Of a stretch of 12,431 nucleotides of DNA, positions 1-6,219 are shown in pieces. A program made the position numbers and the translations under genes. The DNA is from Firmicutes bacterium UBA4881 (GTDB taxonomy: Bacteria > Bacillota > DTU065), in NCBI GenBank assembly GCA_002399235.1, contig DHDH01000039.1, forward strand, positions 110,289 through 122,719, written 5' to 3'. How positions within the stretch are numbered: position 1 is the stretch's first letter; each line of letters starts with the position of its first letter. The notes under the pieces are model-generated. The model made no database searches and was not told the DNA's origin. It worked only from the letters and a program-made list of their open reading frames with translations.

Positions 1-891
1 TTGATTTATGCTTCAGCCAATGGCCCTATCTCACCACTTCTTGATAGCATTGCCTTAAAAGCTGCAGAAGTTTCAGAAAGTAGTTATGGCAATATTAGAT
101 TATATGGCTCTGTAGGCTACGCTGTTTTGGCTTCCTTAATGCCTTATCTTTATAATTATGTGGGGAATCCTGGTATTATATTTCTTGTTTCCTTGGCATT
201 TATTATCTTAACTATTTTGCTCGTCTACCGATTACCAGAGGATGTGGTGAGCACTAAAGTATTTCTTAATAACAGTTTTAGCGCTCTACGTAAGGGGTTT
301 TTTAGGTTAATTAAGGATCCTGCTTTTGCCGGACTGATGGTAATTGCTTTTTTAGCACGAGTGGCGGTTGTGCCTTATTATAATTTTTTTGCCATGTATC
401 TTGAAGGATTACAAGCGAGTACTTTTGTTGTAGGTAACACATGGTTTATAGCTATCTTAGGTGAAGTATTAGTCCTTTATAATTCAGAAAGATGGCTAAG
501 AAAAATAGGTACCAAAAAACTTTTGTTATTATCTTTAGCACTCTCAGCAACACGTTGGTTAATTTATGCTAATGTTAATAATCCTTGGGTCATATTTAGC
601 TTACAATGGCTTCATGGCTTTACCTTCGCAGCTTTGCATGCTGTTATCGTGAAGTTAGTTAAAAAGCTAGCTCCTTCTGGTATGGAAGTAAGTGCTCAAA
701 GTTTGTATGCAGCAATTAATTTAGGTTTAGGTGGCTTTGTAGGTTCGATTGTGATGGGATATATCTATGATTACTTTGGTGGTGCAGAGGCTATAGTCCA
801 AGCGGTAGGTGCTCTTTTTGTACTTTCTGCTGTACTAACAATAGTTGCCTTCTTTATTGCTAATTTCAGTCTAAAGAAGTTAGACAAATAG
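1..891 (+). CDS. MFS transporter, C-terminal part (5' end outside window)
   Basis: This is an integral membrane transporter of the major facilitator superfamily; the substrate is unknown. About 296 residues are visible, with eight or nine hydrophobic helices. The segment YGNIRLYGSVGYAV near residue 30 resembles the motif at the fourth helix of the MFS_1-like / LacY / nucleoside-proton-symporter branch (Y-G-x-x-R-x-x-G-S-x-G). Family members have about 390-400 residues, so roughly the first three helices lie upstream of the window. The TTG at base 1 is therefore a chance start rather than the true one. The protein ends with a basic tail (SLKKLDK). An imperfect terminator follows within 10 bases, so this is the last gene of its transcript. 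It is convergent with bioY. The MFS assignment is fairly secure and the subfamily is inferred. Confidence 0.8.
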   Translation: MIYASANGPISPLLDSIALKAAEVSESSYGNIRLYGSVGYAVLASLMPYLYNYVGNPGIIFLVSLAFIILTILLVYRLPEDVVSTKVFLNNSFSALRKGFFRLIKDPAFAGLMVIAFLARVAVVPYYNFFAMYLEGLQASTFVVGNTWFIAILGEVLVLYNSERWLRKIGTKKLLLLSLALSATRWLIYANVNNPWVIFSLQWLHGFTFAALHAVIVKLVKKLAPSGMEVSAQSLYAAINLGLGGFVGSIVMGYIYDYFGGAEAIVQAVGALFVLSAVLTIVAFFIANFSLKKLDK

Positions 892-898
892 AAAATTC

Positions 899-942
899 GC
901 CCAAAACTCATCTAAAAAGAAGAGCTTTGGGCATTCCTTTTT
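899..942 (+). terminator. Intrinsic terminator between convergent genes
   Basis: GCCCAAAACTC (899-909) pairs with GAGCTTTGGGC (922-932) with one mismatch. A T-rich tract (ATTCCTTTTTG) follows on the plus strand. On the minus strand the stem is followed by GAATTTTC, so the hairpin may also end bioY transcripts arriving from the other side. The T-tract is separated from the stem by a few bases, so its strength is uncertain. Confidence 0.6.
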
Positions 943-946
943 GTGC

Positions 947-1462
947 TTAAATTTTTTTCTTGTTCAATAAAGGAAGAAGCCTTTTTGATATAATTAGTGC
1001 CAGCCAAATCTTGATAGCATCTCCAGGAATAAAAGGCAACATACCTATTTTAAAAGCTACTAAAAATGATTTATTAGTGGTTAATCCGAGTTGAAAACAA
1101 CCAAACAGATAAACAATTGCTGTAAACAGGATAGTACCTCTTAAGCGCTTTTGTTGGGAGGCAAAATAACTTAAGATGGGAACACCTAAAAGAAAGCTCC
1201 AAAGGTAACCACCGGTAGGGCCAAACAAGATACCAATTCCGCTTTTTAAACCAGAAAAAACTGGTAAGCCGATTATTCCCATCAATAAATATAAGCTTAC
1301 TGCGAAAAAGCTATCTAAGGGAGATAAGATAAGTCCAGTTACTAAGACCGCAAGGGTTTGACCTGTAATGGGGACACCCCAAGGTGTAGGAATGAATAAG
1401 AAGGTTAATGCTGCAATTAATGCTGAGCATAGAGCAATGTAGGTCAGTCGTTTTGTTGACAA
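947..1462 (-). CDS. bioY: Biotin transporter substrate-binding (S) component BioY
   Basis: BioY is the membrane-embedded S component that captures biotin. It works alone or with an ECF module (EcfA, EcfA', EcfT), none of which is in the window. The family signature is clear: GLPVFSGLKSGIGILFGPTGGYL in the middle, PITGQTLAVL near the N-terminus, and IPGDAIKIWLALIISKRLLP at the C-terminus. Five or six membrane helices are visible and the length (about 171 aa) is normal for the family. An ATG at 1471 is in frame, but the only SD, AGGAG, abuts it with no spacer. The TTG at 1460-1462 lies 9 nt after this SD and gives an N-terminus (M)STKRLTYIALCSALIAAL that looks like other BioY proteins, so I prefer TTG. 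A consensus promoter and a BirA-like operator lie upstream, which implies repression by biotin. Confidence 0.93.
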   Translation of the reverse strand: MSTKRLTYIALCSALIAALTFLFIPTPWGVPITGQTLAVLVTGLILSPLDSFFAVSLYLLMGIIGLPVFSGLKSGIGILFGPTGGYLWSFLLGVPILSYFASQQKRLRGTILFTAIVYLFGCFQLGLTTNKSFLVAFKIGMLPFIPGDAIKIWLALIISKRLLPLLNKKKI

Positions 1463-1533
1463 AAATACCATCTCCTATTTTGTTACAGAGTACTACTAAT
1501 AGTTTTGTTTCTTTATAAGACCAATATGGCTTA

Positions 1534-1562
1534 ATTATAGAAAAGCTTAGCAATATTGTCAA
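1534..1562 (-). promoter_or_regulatory. Consensus sigma-A promoter of bioY
   Basis: On the minus strand, TTGACA (plus coordinates 1557-1562) is followed after exactly 17 bases by TATAAT (1534-1539). Both hexamers match the vegetative consensus fully. Transcription should start near 1527 and leave a leader of about 65 nt before the TTG start. The -35 hexamer lies inside one arm of the BirA-like operator, so a bound repressor would block it. Confidence 0.85.
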
Positions 1563-1586
1563 CCGTAAATAAAAACAGGCTAACAA
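1556..1586. promoter_or_regulatory. BirA-type biotin operator
   Basis: TTGTCAACC (1556-1564) and GGCTAACAA (1578-1586) form an inverted repeat with a 13-bp spacer. This closely resembles the BirA operator pattern TTGTTAACC...GGTTAACAA known for biotin genes in Bacillota. The identity call rests on this resemblance plus the adjacent bioY gene, whose -35 box the site overlaps. BirA itself is not in the window. The site lies 67 bases before the ATG of the divergent amidohydrolase gene, so it may control both directions. Confidence 0.75.
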
Positions 1587-1653
1587 TAGTGAGAAGGAAA
1601 AAAAAGACAAGAGGGGAAATAGCCCATAAGGAAAATATTTAGGAGCGATTTTT

Positions 1654-2565
1654 ATGTCATTAAACAACAAGACAATAGTTGCCGTGCAATGGCAACTTAA
1701 CGAAGCAGATTATAAAAGTGTGGGTAAGTTTCGTGACAAGCTCTGTTATGTTATGGATGAAGCAGCTAAAGAACGTAAGAGTGATCTGCTTGTTGCGTTT
1801 CCCGAGGATATTGTTACCTTCGGTATTCTTACTGAACTAATGTCAGCTAATATCTCAGCTTCAGATCTAAAAGTGGCTTTAGAGGCCTATGTAAGGAATA
1901 ATTTTTTAGAGTTATTAGGCCCAAGATTAAAAATGAGAAATTGGGTTCCAGCTATCTTTCAAAGATGTAGTAATTTAATGGAAGAGTATTTTGAAACATT
2001 CAAGAAAGCAGCTAGAGACTATAATTGTCTGATTATAGCTGGTAGTGGTTTAATTGCTGAAGGAAGATCACTCTATAACGAATCGCGCGGTTATGATCCA
2101 GGCGGAATTGGTATCTTCCAAAGGAAAACCCATCTGATTCCTTTGGAAGATAAGGGTGGGTTAGGGCTTACCCCTGCACCTATTGATAATATAGGTTGTT
2201 GGGGCACAAATTTTGGCCATATTGCTATCACTATTTGTTTTGATGGTTTTCAAAAAGCAGTTATTGATAAAGTTACTGGAGCAGATATCATTGTCCAACC
2301 ATCTGCTAATCCTGGTCCTTGGACCAAAGAACAACAAATAGATTGGTTATTAGGAGCCCATAACATGGTGCAATCTGCTGCGAATGTAGTAATAAATCCT
2401 ATGCTAACTGGCTCAGTCTTGGGGTTGGAGTTTTATGGACAGAGCTCGATTTTAGTGAGAGGAGCTAACGAAGGTTTAGGTTATCTAGATACAGAACCAT
2501 TACCACATTTTGCGAAGGTGGCCAAAAGTCCTTTAGATGAAGAAATTCTAGTTTTAAATATATAG
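1654..2565 (+). CDS. Carbon-nitrogen hydrolase (nitrilase superfamily amidase)
   Basis: This is a 303-residue soluble enzyme of the nitrilase/CN-hydrolase superfamily, which hydrolyses amides, ureides or nitriles through a Glu-Lys-Cys triad. The triad is visible as E51 in FPEDIV, K158 in QRKTHLIP and C195 in ICFDGF. There is no signal peptide, so it should be cytoplasmic. Residues about 56-115 form an insertion between the catalytic Glu and the next core strand that is longer than in small omega-amidases, so the substrate pocket is probably distinctive. The SD AGGAG (1641-1645) lies 8 nt before the ATG. The gene is divergent from bioY and shares with it an intergenic region containing the BirA-like operator, which hints at a biotin-related substrate (inference only). 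A perfect terminator follows at once, so the gene is monocistronic. The superfamily call is firm and the substrate unknown. Confidence 0.85.
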   Translation: MSLNNKTIVAVQWQLNEADYKSVGKFRDKLCYVMDEAAKERKSDLLVAFPEDIVTFGILTELMSANISASDLKVALEAYVRNNFLELLGPRLKMRNWVPAIFQRCSNLMEEYFETFKKAARDYNCLIIAGSGLIAEGRSLYNESRGYDPGGIGIFQRKTHLIPLEDKGGLGLTPAPIDNIGCWGTNFGHIAITICFDGFQKAVIDKVTGADIIVQPSANPGPWTKEQQIDWLLGAHNMVQSAANVVINPMLTGSVLGLEFYGQSSILVRGANEGLGYLDTEPLPHFAKVAKSPLDEEILVLNI

Positions 2566-2567
2566 AG

Positions 2568-2593
2568 AAAGAGAGCCTAAGCAGGCTCTCTTT
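2568..2593 (+). terminator. Intrinsic terminator after the amidohydrolase gene
   Basis: AAAGAGAGCCT (2568-2578) and AGGCTCTCTTT (2583-2593) form a perfect 11-bp stem with a four-base loop. The stem ends in TTT followed by an AT-rich stretch. It starts 3 bases after the stop codon. Confidence 0.85.
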
Positions 2594-2632
2594 AAATAAA
2601 GGGGGGTATAGTGCAGTTAAACACTGCTTAAA

Positions 2633-2660
2633 AAGGGGGGTAAATAATAATACCCTTAAG
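2633..2660 (-). terminator. Probable weak terminator of the CAP-protein gene
   Basis: Read on the minus strand, CTTAAGGGTA pairs imperfectly with TACCC...TTTTTAAG and a run of five T lies in the descending arm. It begins about 10 bases after the CAP stop codon. A separate short hairpin, GCAGT/ACTGC, lies further on at 2613-2627. The stem is weak, so this is a tentative call. Confidence 0.4.
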
Positions 2661-2669
2661 AACTAACAA

Positions 2670-3194
2670 TTATCGACCAACAAACAGTTGAACTTGTAAT
2701 TGACCACCACGACCATTGGGGATAATGGCGATACCTACATGAGTGAAGTTCCTATTTAAAATATTATTGCGATGGCTCCAACTTTGCATTAGGTACATGT
2801 GAGCTTCGTAAGGGCTTCTAGCACCATATTGAAGATTTTCACTGGCGGTTTTATAGCTAACATTATACATTCTTAAAGTTGTACCGTGTGACCCAAGGAC
2901 AGGAATAATATGCGAAATACGCCCAGAAGCAAGCATAGCTTTAGCTCTTACTTCAGCGATAGCATTAAGAGTAAGATCATTTTGCAAAGGCTTAGCACCA
3001 GTTTTAGCCCGCTCGCTATTGATTAAACTTAAACTTATCTGCTCATTACTTGACAAGGATGTTGGTGTAATACTTGGTAATGTTGCTGCTGAGGTTGTAG
3101 TTGCAAAACCGAGAGTAAAGATCAAAACAGCAAGAATAGTAAAGATACTGTAGGACCTTAGGAATAAGCTTGTCCTATTATTTTGCATTAGCAT
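2670..3194 (-). CDS. Secreted CAP/SCP-domain protein (YkwD-like)
   Basis: This is a small exported protein with one CAP (CAP/SCP/PR-1) domain, a family common on and outside cells of spore-forming Bacillota; its molecular role is generally unknown. An N-terminal signal sequence has a hydrophobic core (IFTILAVLIFTLGFA) and a probable cleavage site after TTTSAA. Family motifs follow in order: LINSERAKTGAKPLQNDLTLNAIAEVRA, the ISH segment, ENLQYG, SWSHRNNIL, FTHVGIA and the closing QLFVG. Most of the expected His/Glu cluster is present (ISH, ENL, HRNN). The reading frame is open to a GTG at 3209, but that codon lies inside the SD itself. The SD AGGAGGTGA matches the 16S tail almost perfectly and points to the ATG at 3192-3194, 11 nt beyond it. 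A promoter lies upstream. No cysteines or sortase signal are seen. Confidence 0.88.
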   Translation of the reverse strand: MLMQNNRTSLFLRSYSIFTILAVLIFTLGFATTTSAATLPSITPTSLSSNEQISLSLINSERAKTGAKPLQNDLTLNAIAEVRAKAMLASGRISHIIPVLGSHGTTLRMYNVSYKTASENLQYGARSPYEAHMYLMQSWSHRNNILNRNFTHVGIAIIPNGRGGQLQVQLFVGR

Positions 3195-3233
3195 AGTCTT
3201 GAATCTCACCTCCTATTGGTTCTAACAAAGCTA

Positions 3234-3262
3234 AGTATAGAGGAGATAGAGGGGATAAACAA
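3234..3262 (-). promoter_or_regulatory. Likely sigma-A promoter of the CAP-protein gene
   Basis: On the minus strand, TTGTTT (plus coordinates 3257-3262) and TATACT (3234-3239) are separated by 17 bases. They match the consensus at 4 of 6 and 5 of 6 positions. The SD follows about 20 bases downstream of the expected start. The terminator of the upstream gene lies behind it, so this gene needs its own promoter. Confidence 0.6.
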
Positions 3263-3386
3263 ACTAGCAGTATCACTTTGAAGTAAGCTAGCTTTAAAGC
3301 TCCTAGCAGTCTCTTTAGATAGGTTAAAAGGTTATTATCTTTCATAGGCATACCAAATAAGGAGAGTAAAGTCTTTCTTTGGTTAT

Positions 3387-3425
3387 AAAAAAAGAAGCGG
3401 GTCCGCTTGAGCAGACCTGCCTCTT
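3387..3425 (-). terminator. Intrinsic terminator of the Cys-rich protein gene
   Basis: A GC-rich hairpin spans 3397-3420: GCGGGTC pairs with GACCTGC, one mismatch follows, then GC/GC closes a TTGA loop. On the minus strand it is followed by TTC and a run of seven T. It lies about 60 bases after the stop of the 218-aa gene and ahead of the CAP promoter, so the two genes are transcribed separately. The stretch between it and the CAP promoter shows nothing else I can identify. Confidence 0.85.
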
Positions 3426-3481
3426 CAGTTAAATTCTTCTGGTTAGGGTTGGAAGAATAAATTAACCTGAGTAATTGGTAA

Positions 3482-4138
3482 TTAGTTTGTGAATTCTTCT
3501 TGTTGAGGTAGATTAAATGGTGGGAATTCTGTAACAAGGGGATCAAGGAAGTCAATGCAAGGATTAGGTGCCTGGGTGGAAATTTCTGGCCATAGACACT
3601 CGCCAAATTCTTGGACACAAAGTTCAGCTTCAGCATGAACCTTGATTTGGATAAAGGCACCGAAATAACAAGAGACAACAACATCGTGCCCAGTATCAAA
3701 TGGAGGTAGGCATTGATCTAGGCAAACACACTTAATTTCAGCTTGAACAATCATATTGGGATCAGGGGTATAGAGAATTACACTTACAGAAAATGGTACT
3801 GGCCTAATAAATGTGTAGATATTTCCAGATGCGTCTTCAACTACAAATTCTGCGTTGCAAGCAATGACTGCAGAAACTGTGGCCAGAGGAGGTGTGGTGC
3901 CTGGGATTGGGACTATAGATGTGGAAATTACGTGTTCGCTGTGAGGAACTATTTCACAGGAAATTACAGTATATGGTCCATGTCCTACTGGAACAGGAGG
4001 TGTGGCGTCAAATTGACGTAATTCACATAGTCTAGTACGTCTAGCATCGTAAACTTTTTGCACTTTAATACAAGCACGAGATGGCTCGATATATTCAGGG
4101 CAACCTGTTACAGGTTCGAATTGCTGGTTATTTACCAT
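3482..4138 (-). CDS. Cys-rich hypothetical protein, possibly spore-associated
   Basis: I do not recognise a named family. The 218-residue product has about twelve cysteines (near residues 13, 23, 38, 61, 94, 137, 139, 143, 157, 174, 181 and 194). It has no signal peptide and no clear membrane helix, and alternates beta-prone hydrophobic stretches with Pro-rich turns. The N-terminal part CPEYIEPSRACIKVQKVYD...RLC resembles the opening of Cys-rich proteins that clostridial sporeformers keep in their coat or exosporium gene sets; this is recollection of a pattern, not a search result. An SD (AAAGGTGAG) lies 5 nt before the ATG. The leader contains two stable hairpins and a strong terminator follows, so it is a single-gene transcript. 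The overlapping long frames in this stretch are shadows, because only this one has an SD and a coherent composition. Confidence 0.7.
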   Translation of the reverse strand: MVNNQQFEPVTGCPEYIEPSRACIKVQKVYDARRTRLCELRQFDATPPVPVGHGPYTVISCEIVPHSEHVISTSIVPIPGTTPPLATVSAVIACNAEFVVEDASGNIYTFIRPVPFSVSVILYTPDPNMIVQAEIKCVCLDQCLPPFDTGHDVVVSCYFGAFIQIKVHAEAELCVQEFGECLWPEISTQAPNPCIDFLDPLVTEFPPFNLPQQEEFTN

Positions 4139-4163
4139 ATGCGCTCACCTTTCACAGAAGCTA

Positions 4164-4216
4164 CATAGCTTTATTAGCTATGCTCAACACATATTATGCT
4201 ACCTAGCTAAGGTAGC
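4164..4216 (-). promoter_or_regulatory. Two leader hairpins upstream of the Cys-rich gene
   Basis: CATAGCT (4164-4170) and AGCTATG (4176-4182) form a perfect 7-bp stem with a 5-nt loop. GCTACCT (4198-4204) and AGGTAGC (4210-4216) form another perfect 7-bp stem with a 5-nt loop. Both lie between the SD of the Cys-rich gene and the terminator of the gene behind it. They could be operators or structures in the leader that stabilise a long-lived mRNA; I cannot tell which. No convincing sigma-A promoter is visible here, so another sigma factor is possible. Confidence 0.5.
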
Positions 4217-4241
4217 CATATGAAGCTGTTCCTATTTCATT

Positions 4242-4284
4242 GCAAAAAAAAGAGAGATCGCAGTTTTAATTAATGCAATCTCTC
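4242..4284 (-). terminator. Intrinsic terminator of the GH84 gene
   Basis: GAGAGAT (4252-4258) pairs with ATCTCTC (4278-4284). After one mismatch the stem continues through GCA/TGC. Read on the minus strand the stem is followed by a run of eight or nine T (the plus-strand A tract at 4243-4251). It begins about 30 bases after the GH84 stop codon. Confidence 0.88.
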
Positions 4285-4315
4285 AAATTTTGTTATTAAA
4301 CTAGCAAAAAAGTGA

Positions 4316-5683
4316 TTAACTCCAGGGAGTACCCTTAAGGAAATAGCTAGTAGAACGGTATACTTTCTGAGCAAAGTTACGGATCACATCACCACAACAA
4401 TTAGTTTTAAACTCTACAGCATTTATTAGTCCTTCACGAACAGCCAGTCGAGCTTCTTTAACTTTTAGTCCAGCACCTTCCTGGTTTAAATCTCTAAATT
4501 CAATGAGGATAGTAAGGGCATTAAGAGCTATACTAATCCAAGCTTTATACTCATCAAGCCAAGGTTTAATTTCTTCTAAAAGAGAAGGAGTGAGATTGTA
4601 GAGAAAGGGTAGATCGCTTTCTAGTTGTTTAAAAAAGATACTAGCGTTCGTTAAGGCCCCTACCCAGTCCATTACTGCTAAACTATCTTCAAAACGCTTT
4701 ACGGCCTCTAAAAGATAACGAGGTGCCTCTGGCTCAAGACAGCTTATGGAGTTTGCTTTGGCGAAGCGAGTAAATGCAGGAGCCAGTTCAGGACTTACCA
4801 GGTTCTCGATAGCTTCTCTCCATGCAGATTCAGGTTCGTAGGTATCGGGGTTATTTAAGAATTTGCTAGCTGCAAAGAGAGCTATTTTAGAGGATTCGAT
4901 AAGCTCCATCGGATTTAAGAGTATACCTTTACTATACTCCAGTAGAGAGCGATCGCGATTAATATAGGAGCCAATATGCAGTTCAGGCTGCATAGAGGCA
5001 TCGTTAACAGGATAATTATCCCAAAAGGTAATTTGACGCTTCAAGGAAGTAGTAACAGTTTTAGCGTTATTTGGATCGAGATTCTGTGAGCAGACTTGAG
5101 GTCCTGTCCAAAGAACTTCTATTTCTGGGTGAAGTTTTTCACCTAATATCCGTAGATATTCGCTATTTCCAGTTCCCATATATTCGGTAGGGCAAAAGAA
5201 CAAGCGTATATCACTGGCATCTTCTTTTAAAGAAATATAGATATCGTTAGCTATTTTAGCTTGTGCTTCAGCAAGAGAGTTGAAGGTATCTCGATCTTCT
5301 TGGTGAACAAGTTGCAGAGGTATATCGTCAAAGAAAAGGCCAAAATTGTTGAAGCCAATGTTTTTCATTGCTTTATATTTATTCTGCAGGAGGGAGTAAT
5401 CTTTTGCTGAAGAATAAATCATAGATAAACCGGGACTTAGCGCCCAAATTAGGGAGACATTATGTTTTGCACCAGCTTTTAGTAGACTAGTAAAATTTGT
5501 AGCTTGTTCGTTAGGGTAAGGTGTTCGCCATTCGTGGCGATGATAAGGATCATCTTTAGGTGCATAAACATAAGTGTTCATGTTTAAATTGCCTAAGAAT
5601 TCAATCATATTTAAACGATCGTTGTGGTTCCAGGGACAGCCATAAAAACCCTCGATGACACCTCTGATTGGAAATTTGTTCAA
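4316..5683 (-). CDS. GH84 beta-N-acetylglucosaminidase, O-GlcNAcase-like, cytoplasmic
   Basis: This predicted glycoside hydrolase of family 84 (NAGidase domain) removes terminal GlcNAc by substrate-assisted catalysis. The catalytic TIM barrel covers roughly residues 5-285. Hallmarks are RGVIEGFYGCPW (7-18), NTYVYAPKDDPYHR (36-49), the catalytic Asp pair D119-D120 in FFDDIP, FFCPTEYMGTG, IEVLWTGPQV and the substrate-binding WDNYPVND. The order and wording are strikingly close to the human O-GlcNAcase catalytic domain. A helical C-terminal region (about 290-455) follows. There is no signal peptide or anchor, whereas many bacterial GH84 enzymes are secreted, so this one should act on intracellular GlcNAc conjugates or imported sugars. 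The start is TTG at 5681-5683: the SD AGAGGTGA lies 6 nt upstream and an in-frame stop closes the frame just above. The substrate is not settled by sequence. Confidence 0.9.
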   Translation of the reverse strand: MNKFPIRGVIEGFYGCPWNHNDRLNMIEFLGNLNMNTYVYAPKDDPYHRHEWRTPYPNEQATNFTSLLKAGAKHNVSLIWALSPGLSMIYSSAKDYSLLQNKYKAMKNIGFNNFGLFFDDIPLQLVHQEDRDTFNSLAEAQAKIANDIYISLKEDASDIRLFFCPTEYMGTGNSEYLRILGEKLHPEIEVLWTGPQVCSQNLDPNNAKTVTTSLKRQITFWDNYPVNDASMQPELHIGSYINRDRSLLEYSKGILLNPMELIESSKIALFAASKFLNNPDTYEPESAWREAIENLVSPELAPAFTRFAKANSISCLEPEAPRYLLEAVKRFEDSLAVMDWVGALTNASIFFKQLESDLPFLYNLTPSLLEEIKPWLDEYKAWISIALNALTILIEFRDLNQEGAGLKVKEARLAVREGLINAVEFKTNCCGDVIRNFAQKVYRSTSYFLKGTPWS

Positions 5684-5880
5684 TTTTATTCACCTCTCTT
5701 GCGAATCTTCGGCCTGAAAAGAGGGTTTTCCTGCGAGGAATTTATCTAAGTAAGGTGAATATGCAAATTAGTAAGTTCGACAAAAAAGTAATAGATAACT
5801 GGGTAATAATTACAAAGAAAGCTACCCGATTGACTTTTATACTTAAGTTTTAGACTAATTTTCTTGGAAGGTGGTGAAGA
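5684..5880. other. Intergenic region between divergent GH84 and rex genes
   Basis: This stretch carries the GH84 SD at its left end and, at its right end, a promoter-like pair and an SD that seem to have belonged to rex. A 61-codon plus-strand frame at 5668-5853 overlaps the GH84 start and has no SD, so I do not count it as a gene. No convincing promoter for GH84 was found, only AT-rich candidates. Confidence 0.4.
5830..5877 (+). promoter_or_regulatory. Candidate ancestral rex promoter and Shine-Dalgarno
   Basis: TTGACT (5830-5835) with ACTAAT (5854-5859) at 18-bp spacing makes a weak sigma-A-like promoter. Just beyond it AAGGTGGTGA (5868-5877) is a good SD. The only codon able to use it directly (GTG at 5874) runs into a stop after six codons. 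The inverted-repeat element starts 3 bases later. If the element is removed in thought, this SD stands 9 nt from the rex ATG, so I infer that it is the original rex ribosome-binding site. Confidence 0.5.
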
Positions 5881-6213
5881 CTATTACAAGATAAAAAACA
5901 ACTAAAACCTGCGTTAAAGACACTAATACGAAGTTAGAGAAAAAGCCCTTATAAACATACTAATCATCATTTAGAGTTAGGCTAAGTGGTAGATAAAGGC
6001 TTGGTTGGTAAGTTTTCCTTAGAGATAACAAGACACATAGAATTGTTGTTTATTATCGTTTTTTAAGGCTTAGAGAAAGCATCGAGCTGATATTCTCTAA
6101 ATGGGTTGATCGATAACAGTGTCTTTAAGCACCAAAAAGTATTTAATTATAAATATACCTAGCCGTAATATTTAAAGTAGGTTTTAGTGGTTTAGTTAGT
6201 TATCTTGTAATAG
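5881..6213. mobile_element. 333-bp nested inverted-repeat element (MITE-like) before rex
   Basis: Perfect 14-bp terminal inverted repeats bound the element: CTATTACAAGATAA (5881-5894) and TTATCTTGTAATAG (6200-6213). Further perfect pairs are nested and colinear: ACTAAAACCT (5901-5910) with AGGTTTTAGT (6179-6188), TTAAAGACACT (5914-5924) with AGTGTCTTTAA (6118-6128), and CATTTAGAG (5968-5976) with CTCTAAATG (6095-6103). A local hairpin TTAGAGAA/TTCTCTAA lies at 6070-6100. There is no credible ORF. The structure fits a non-autonomous MITE-like insertion, or a long foldable RNA. I see no clear target-site duplication (at best AGA at 5878-5880 and 6212-6214). It separates the rex SD from the rex start codon. 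Confidence 0.6.
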
Positions 6214-6219
6214 AAAATT

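Noticed and set aside
1311..1670. 119-codon minus-strand frame over the bioY 5' end and the operator
   Set aside because: It overlaps bioY in another frame and covers the promoter and operator; no SD.
3178..3699. 173-codon minus-strand frame overlapping the CAP and Cys-rich genes
   Set aside because: It runs through a strong terminator and a promoter, has no SD, and its composition is not protein-like. The frame at 3482-4138 has an SD and coherent sequence.
3743..4021. 92-codon plus-strand frame antisense to the Cys-rich gene
   Set aside because: Its composition (rich in Tyr, Asn, Cys, Arg) is what reverse reading of the real gene gives; no SD.
4180..4216. Sporulation sigma-E or sigma-K promoter before the Cys-rich gene
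   Set aside because: CATAATAT is similar to a sigma-E -10, but no -35 lies at acceptable spacing, and the sigma-K pattern CATAnnnTA is not met.
5668..5853. 61-codon plus-strand frame before rex
   Set aside because: It overlaps the GH84 start on the other strand, lacks an SD and resembles no family.
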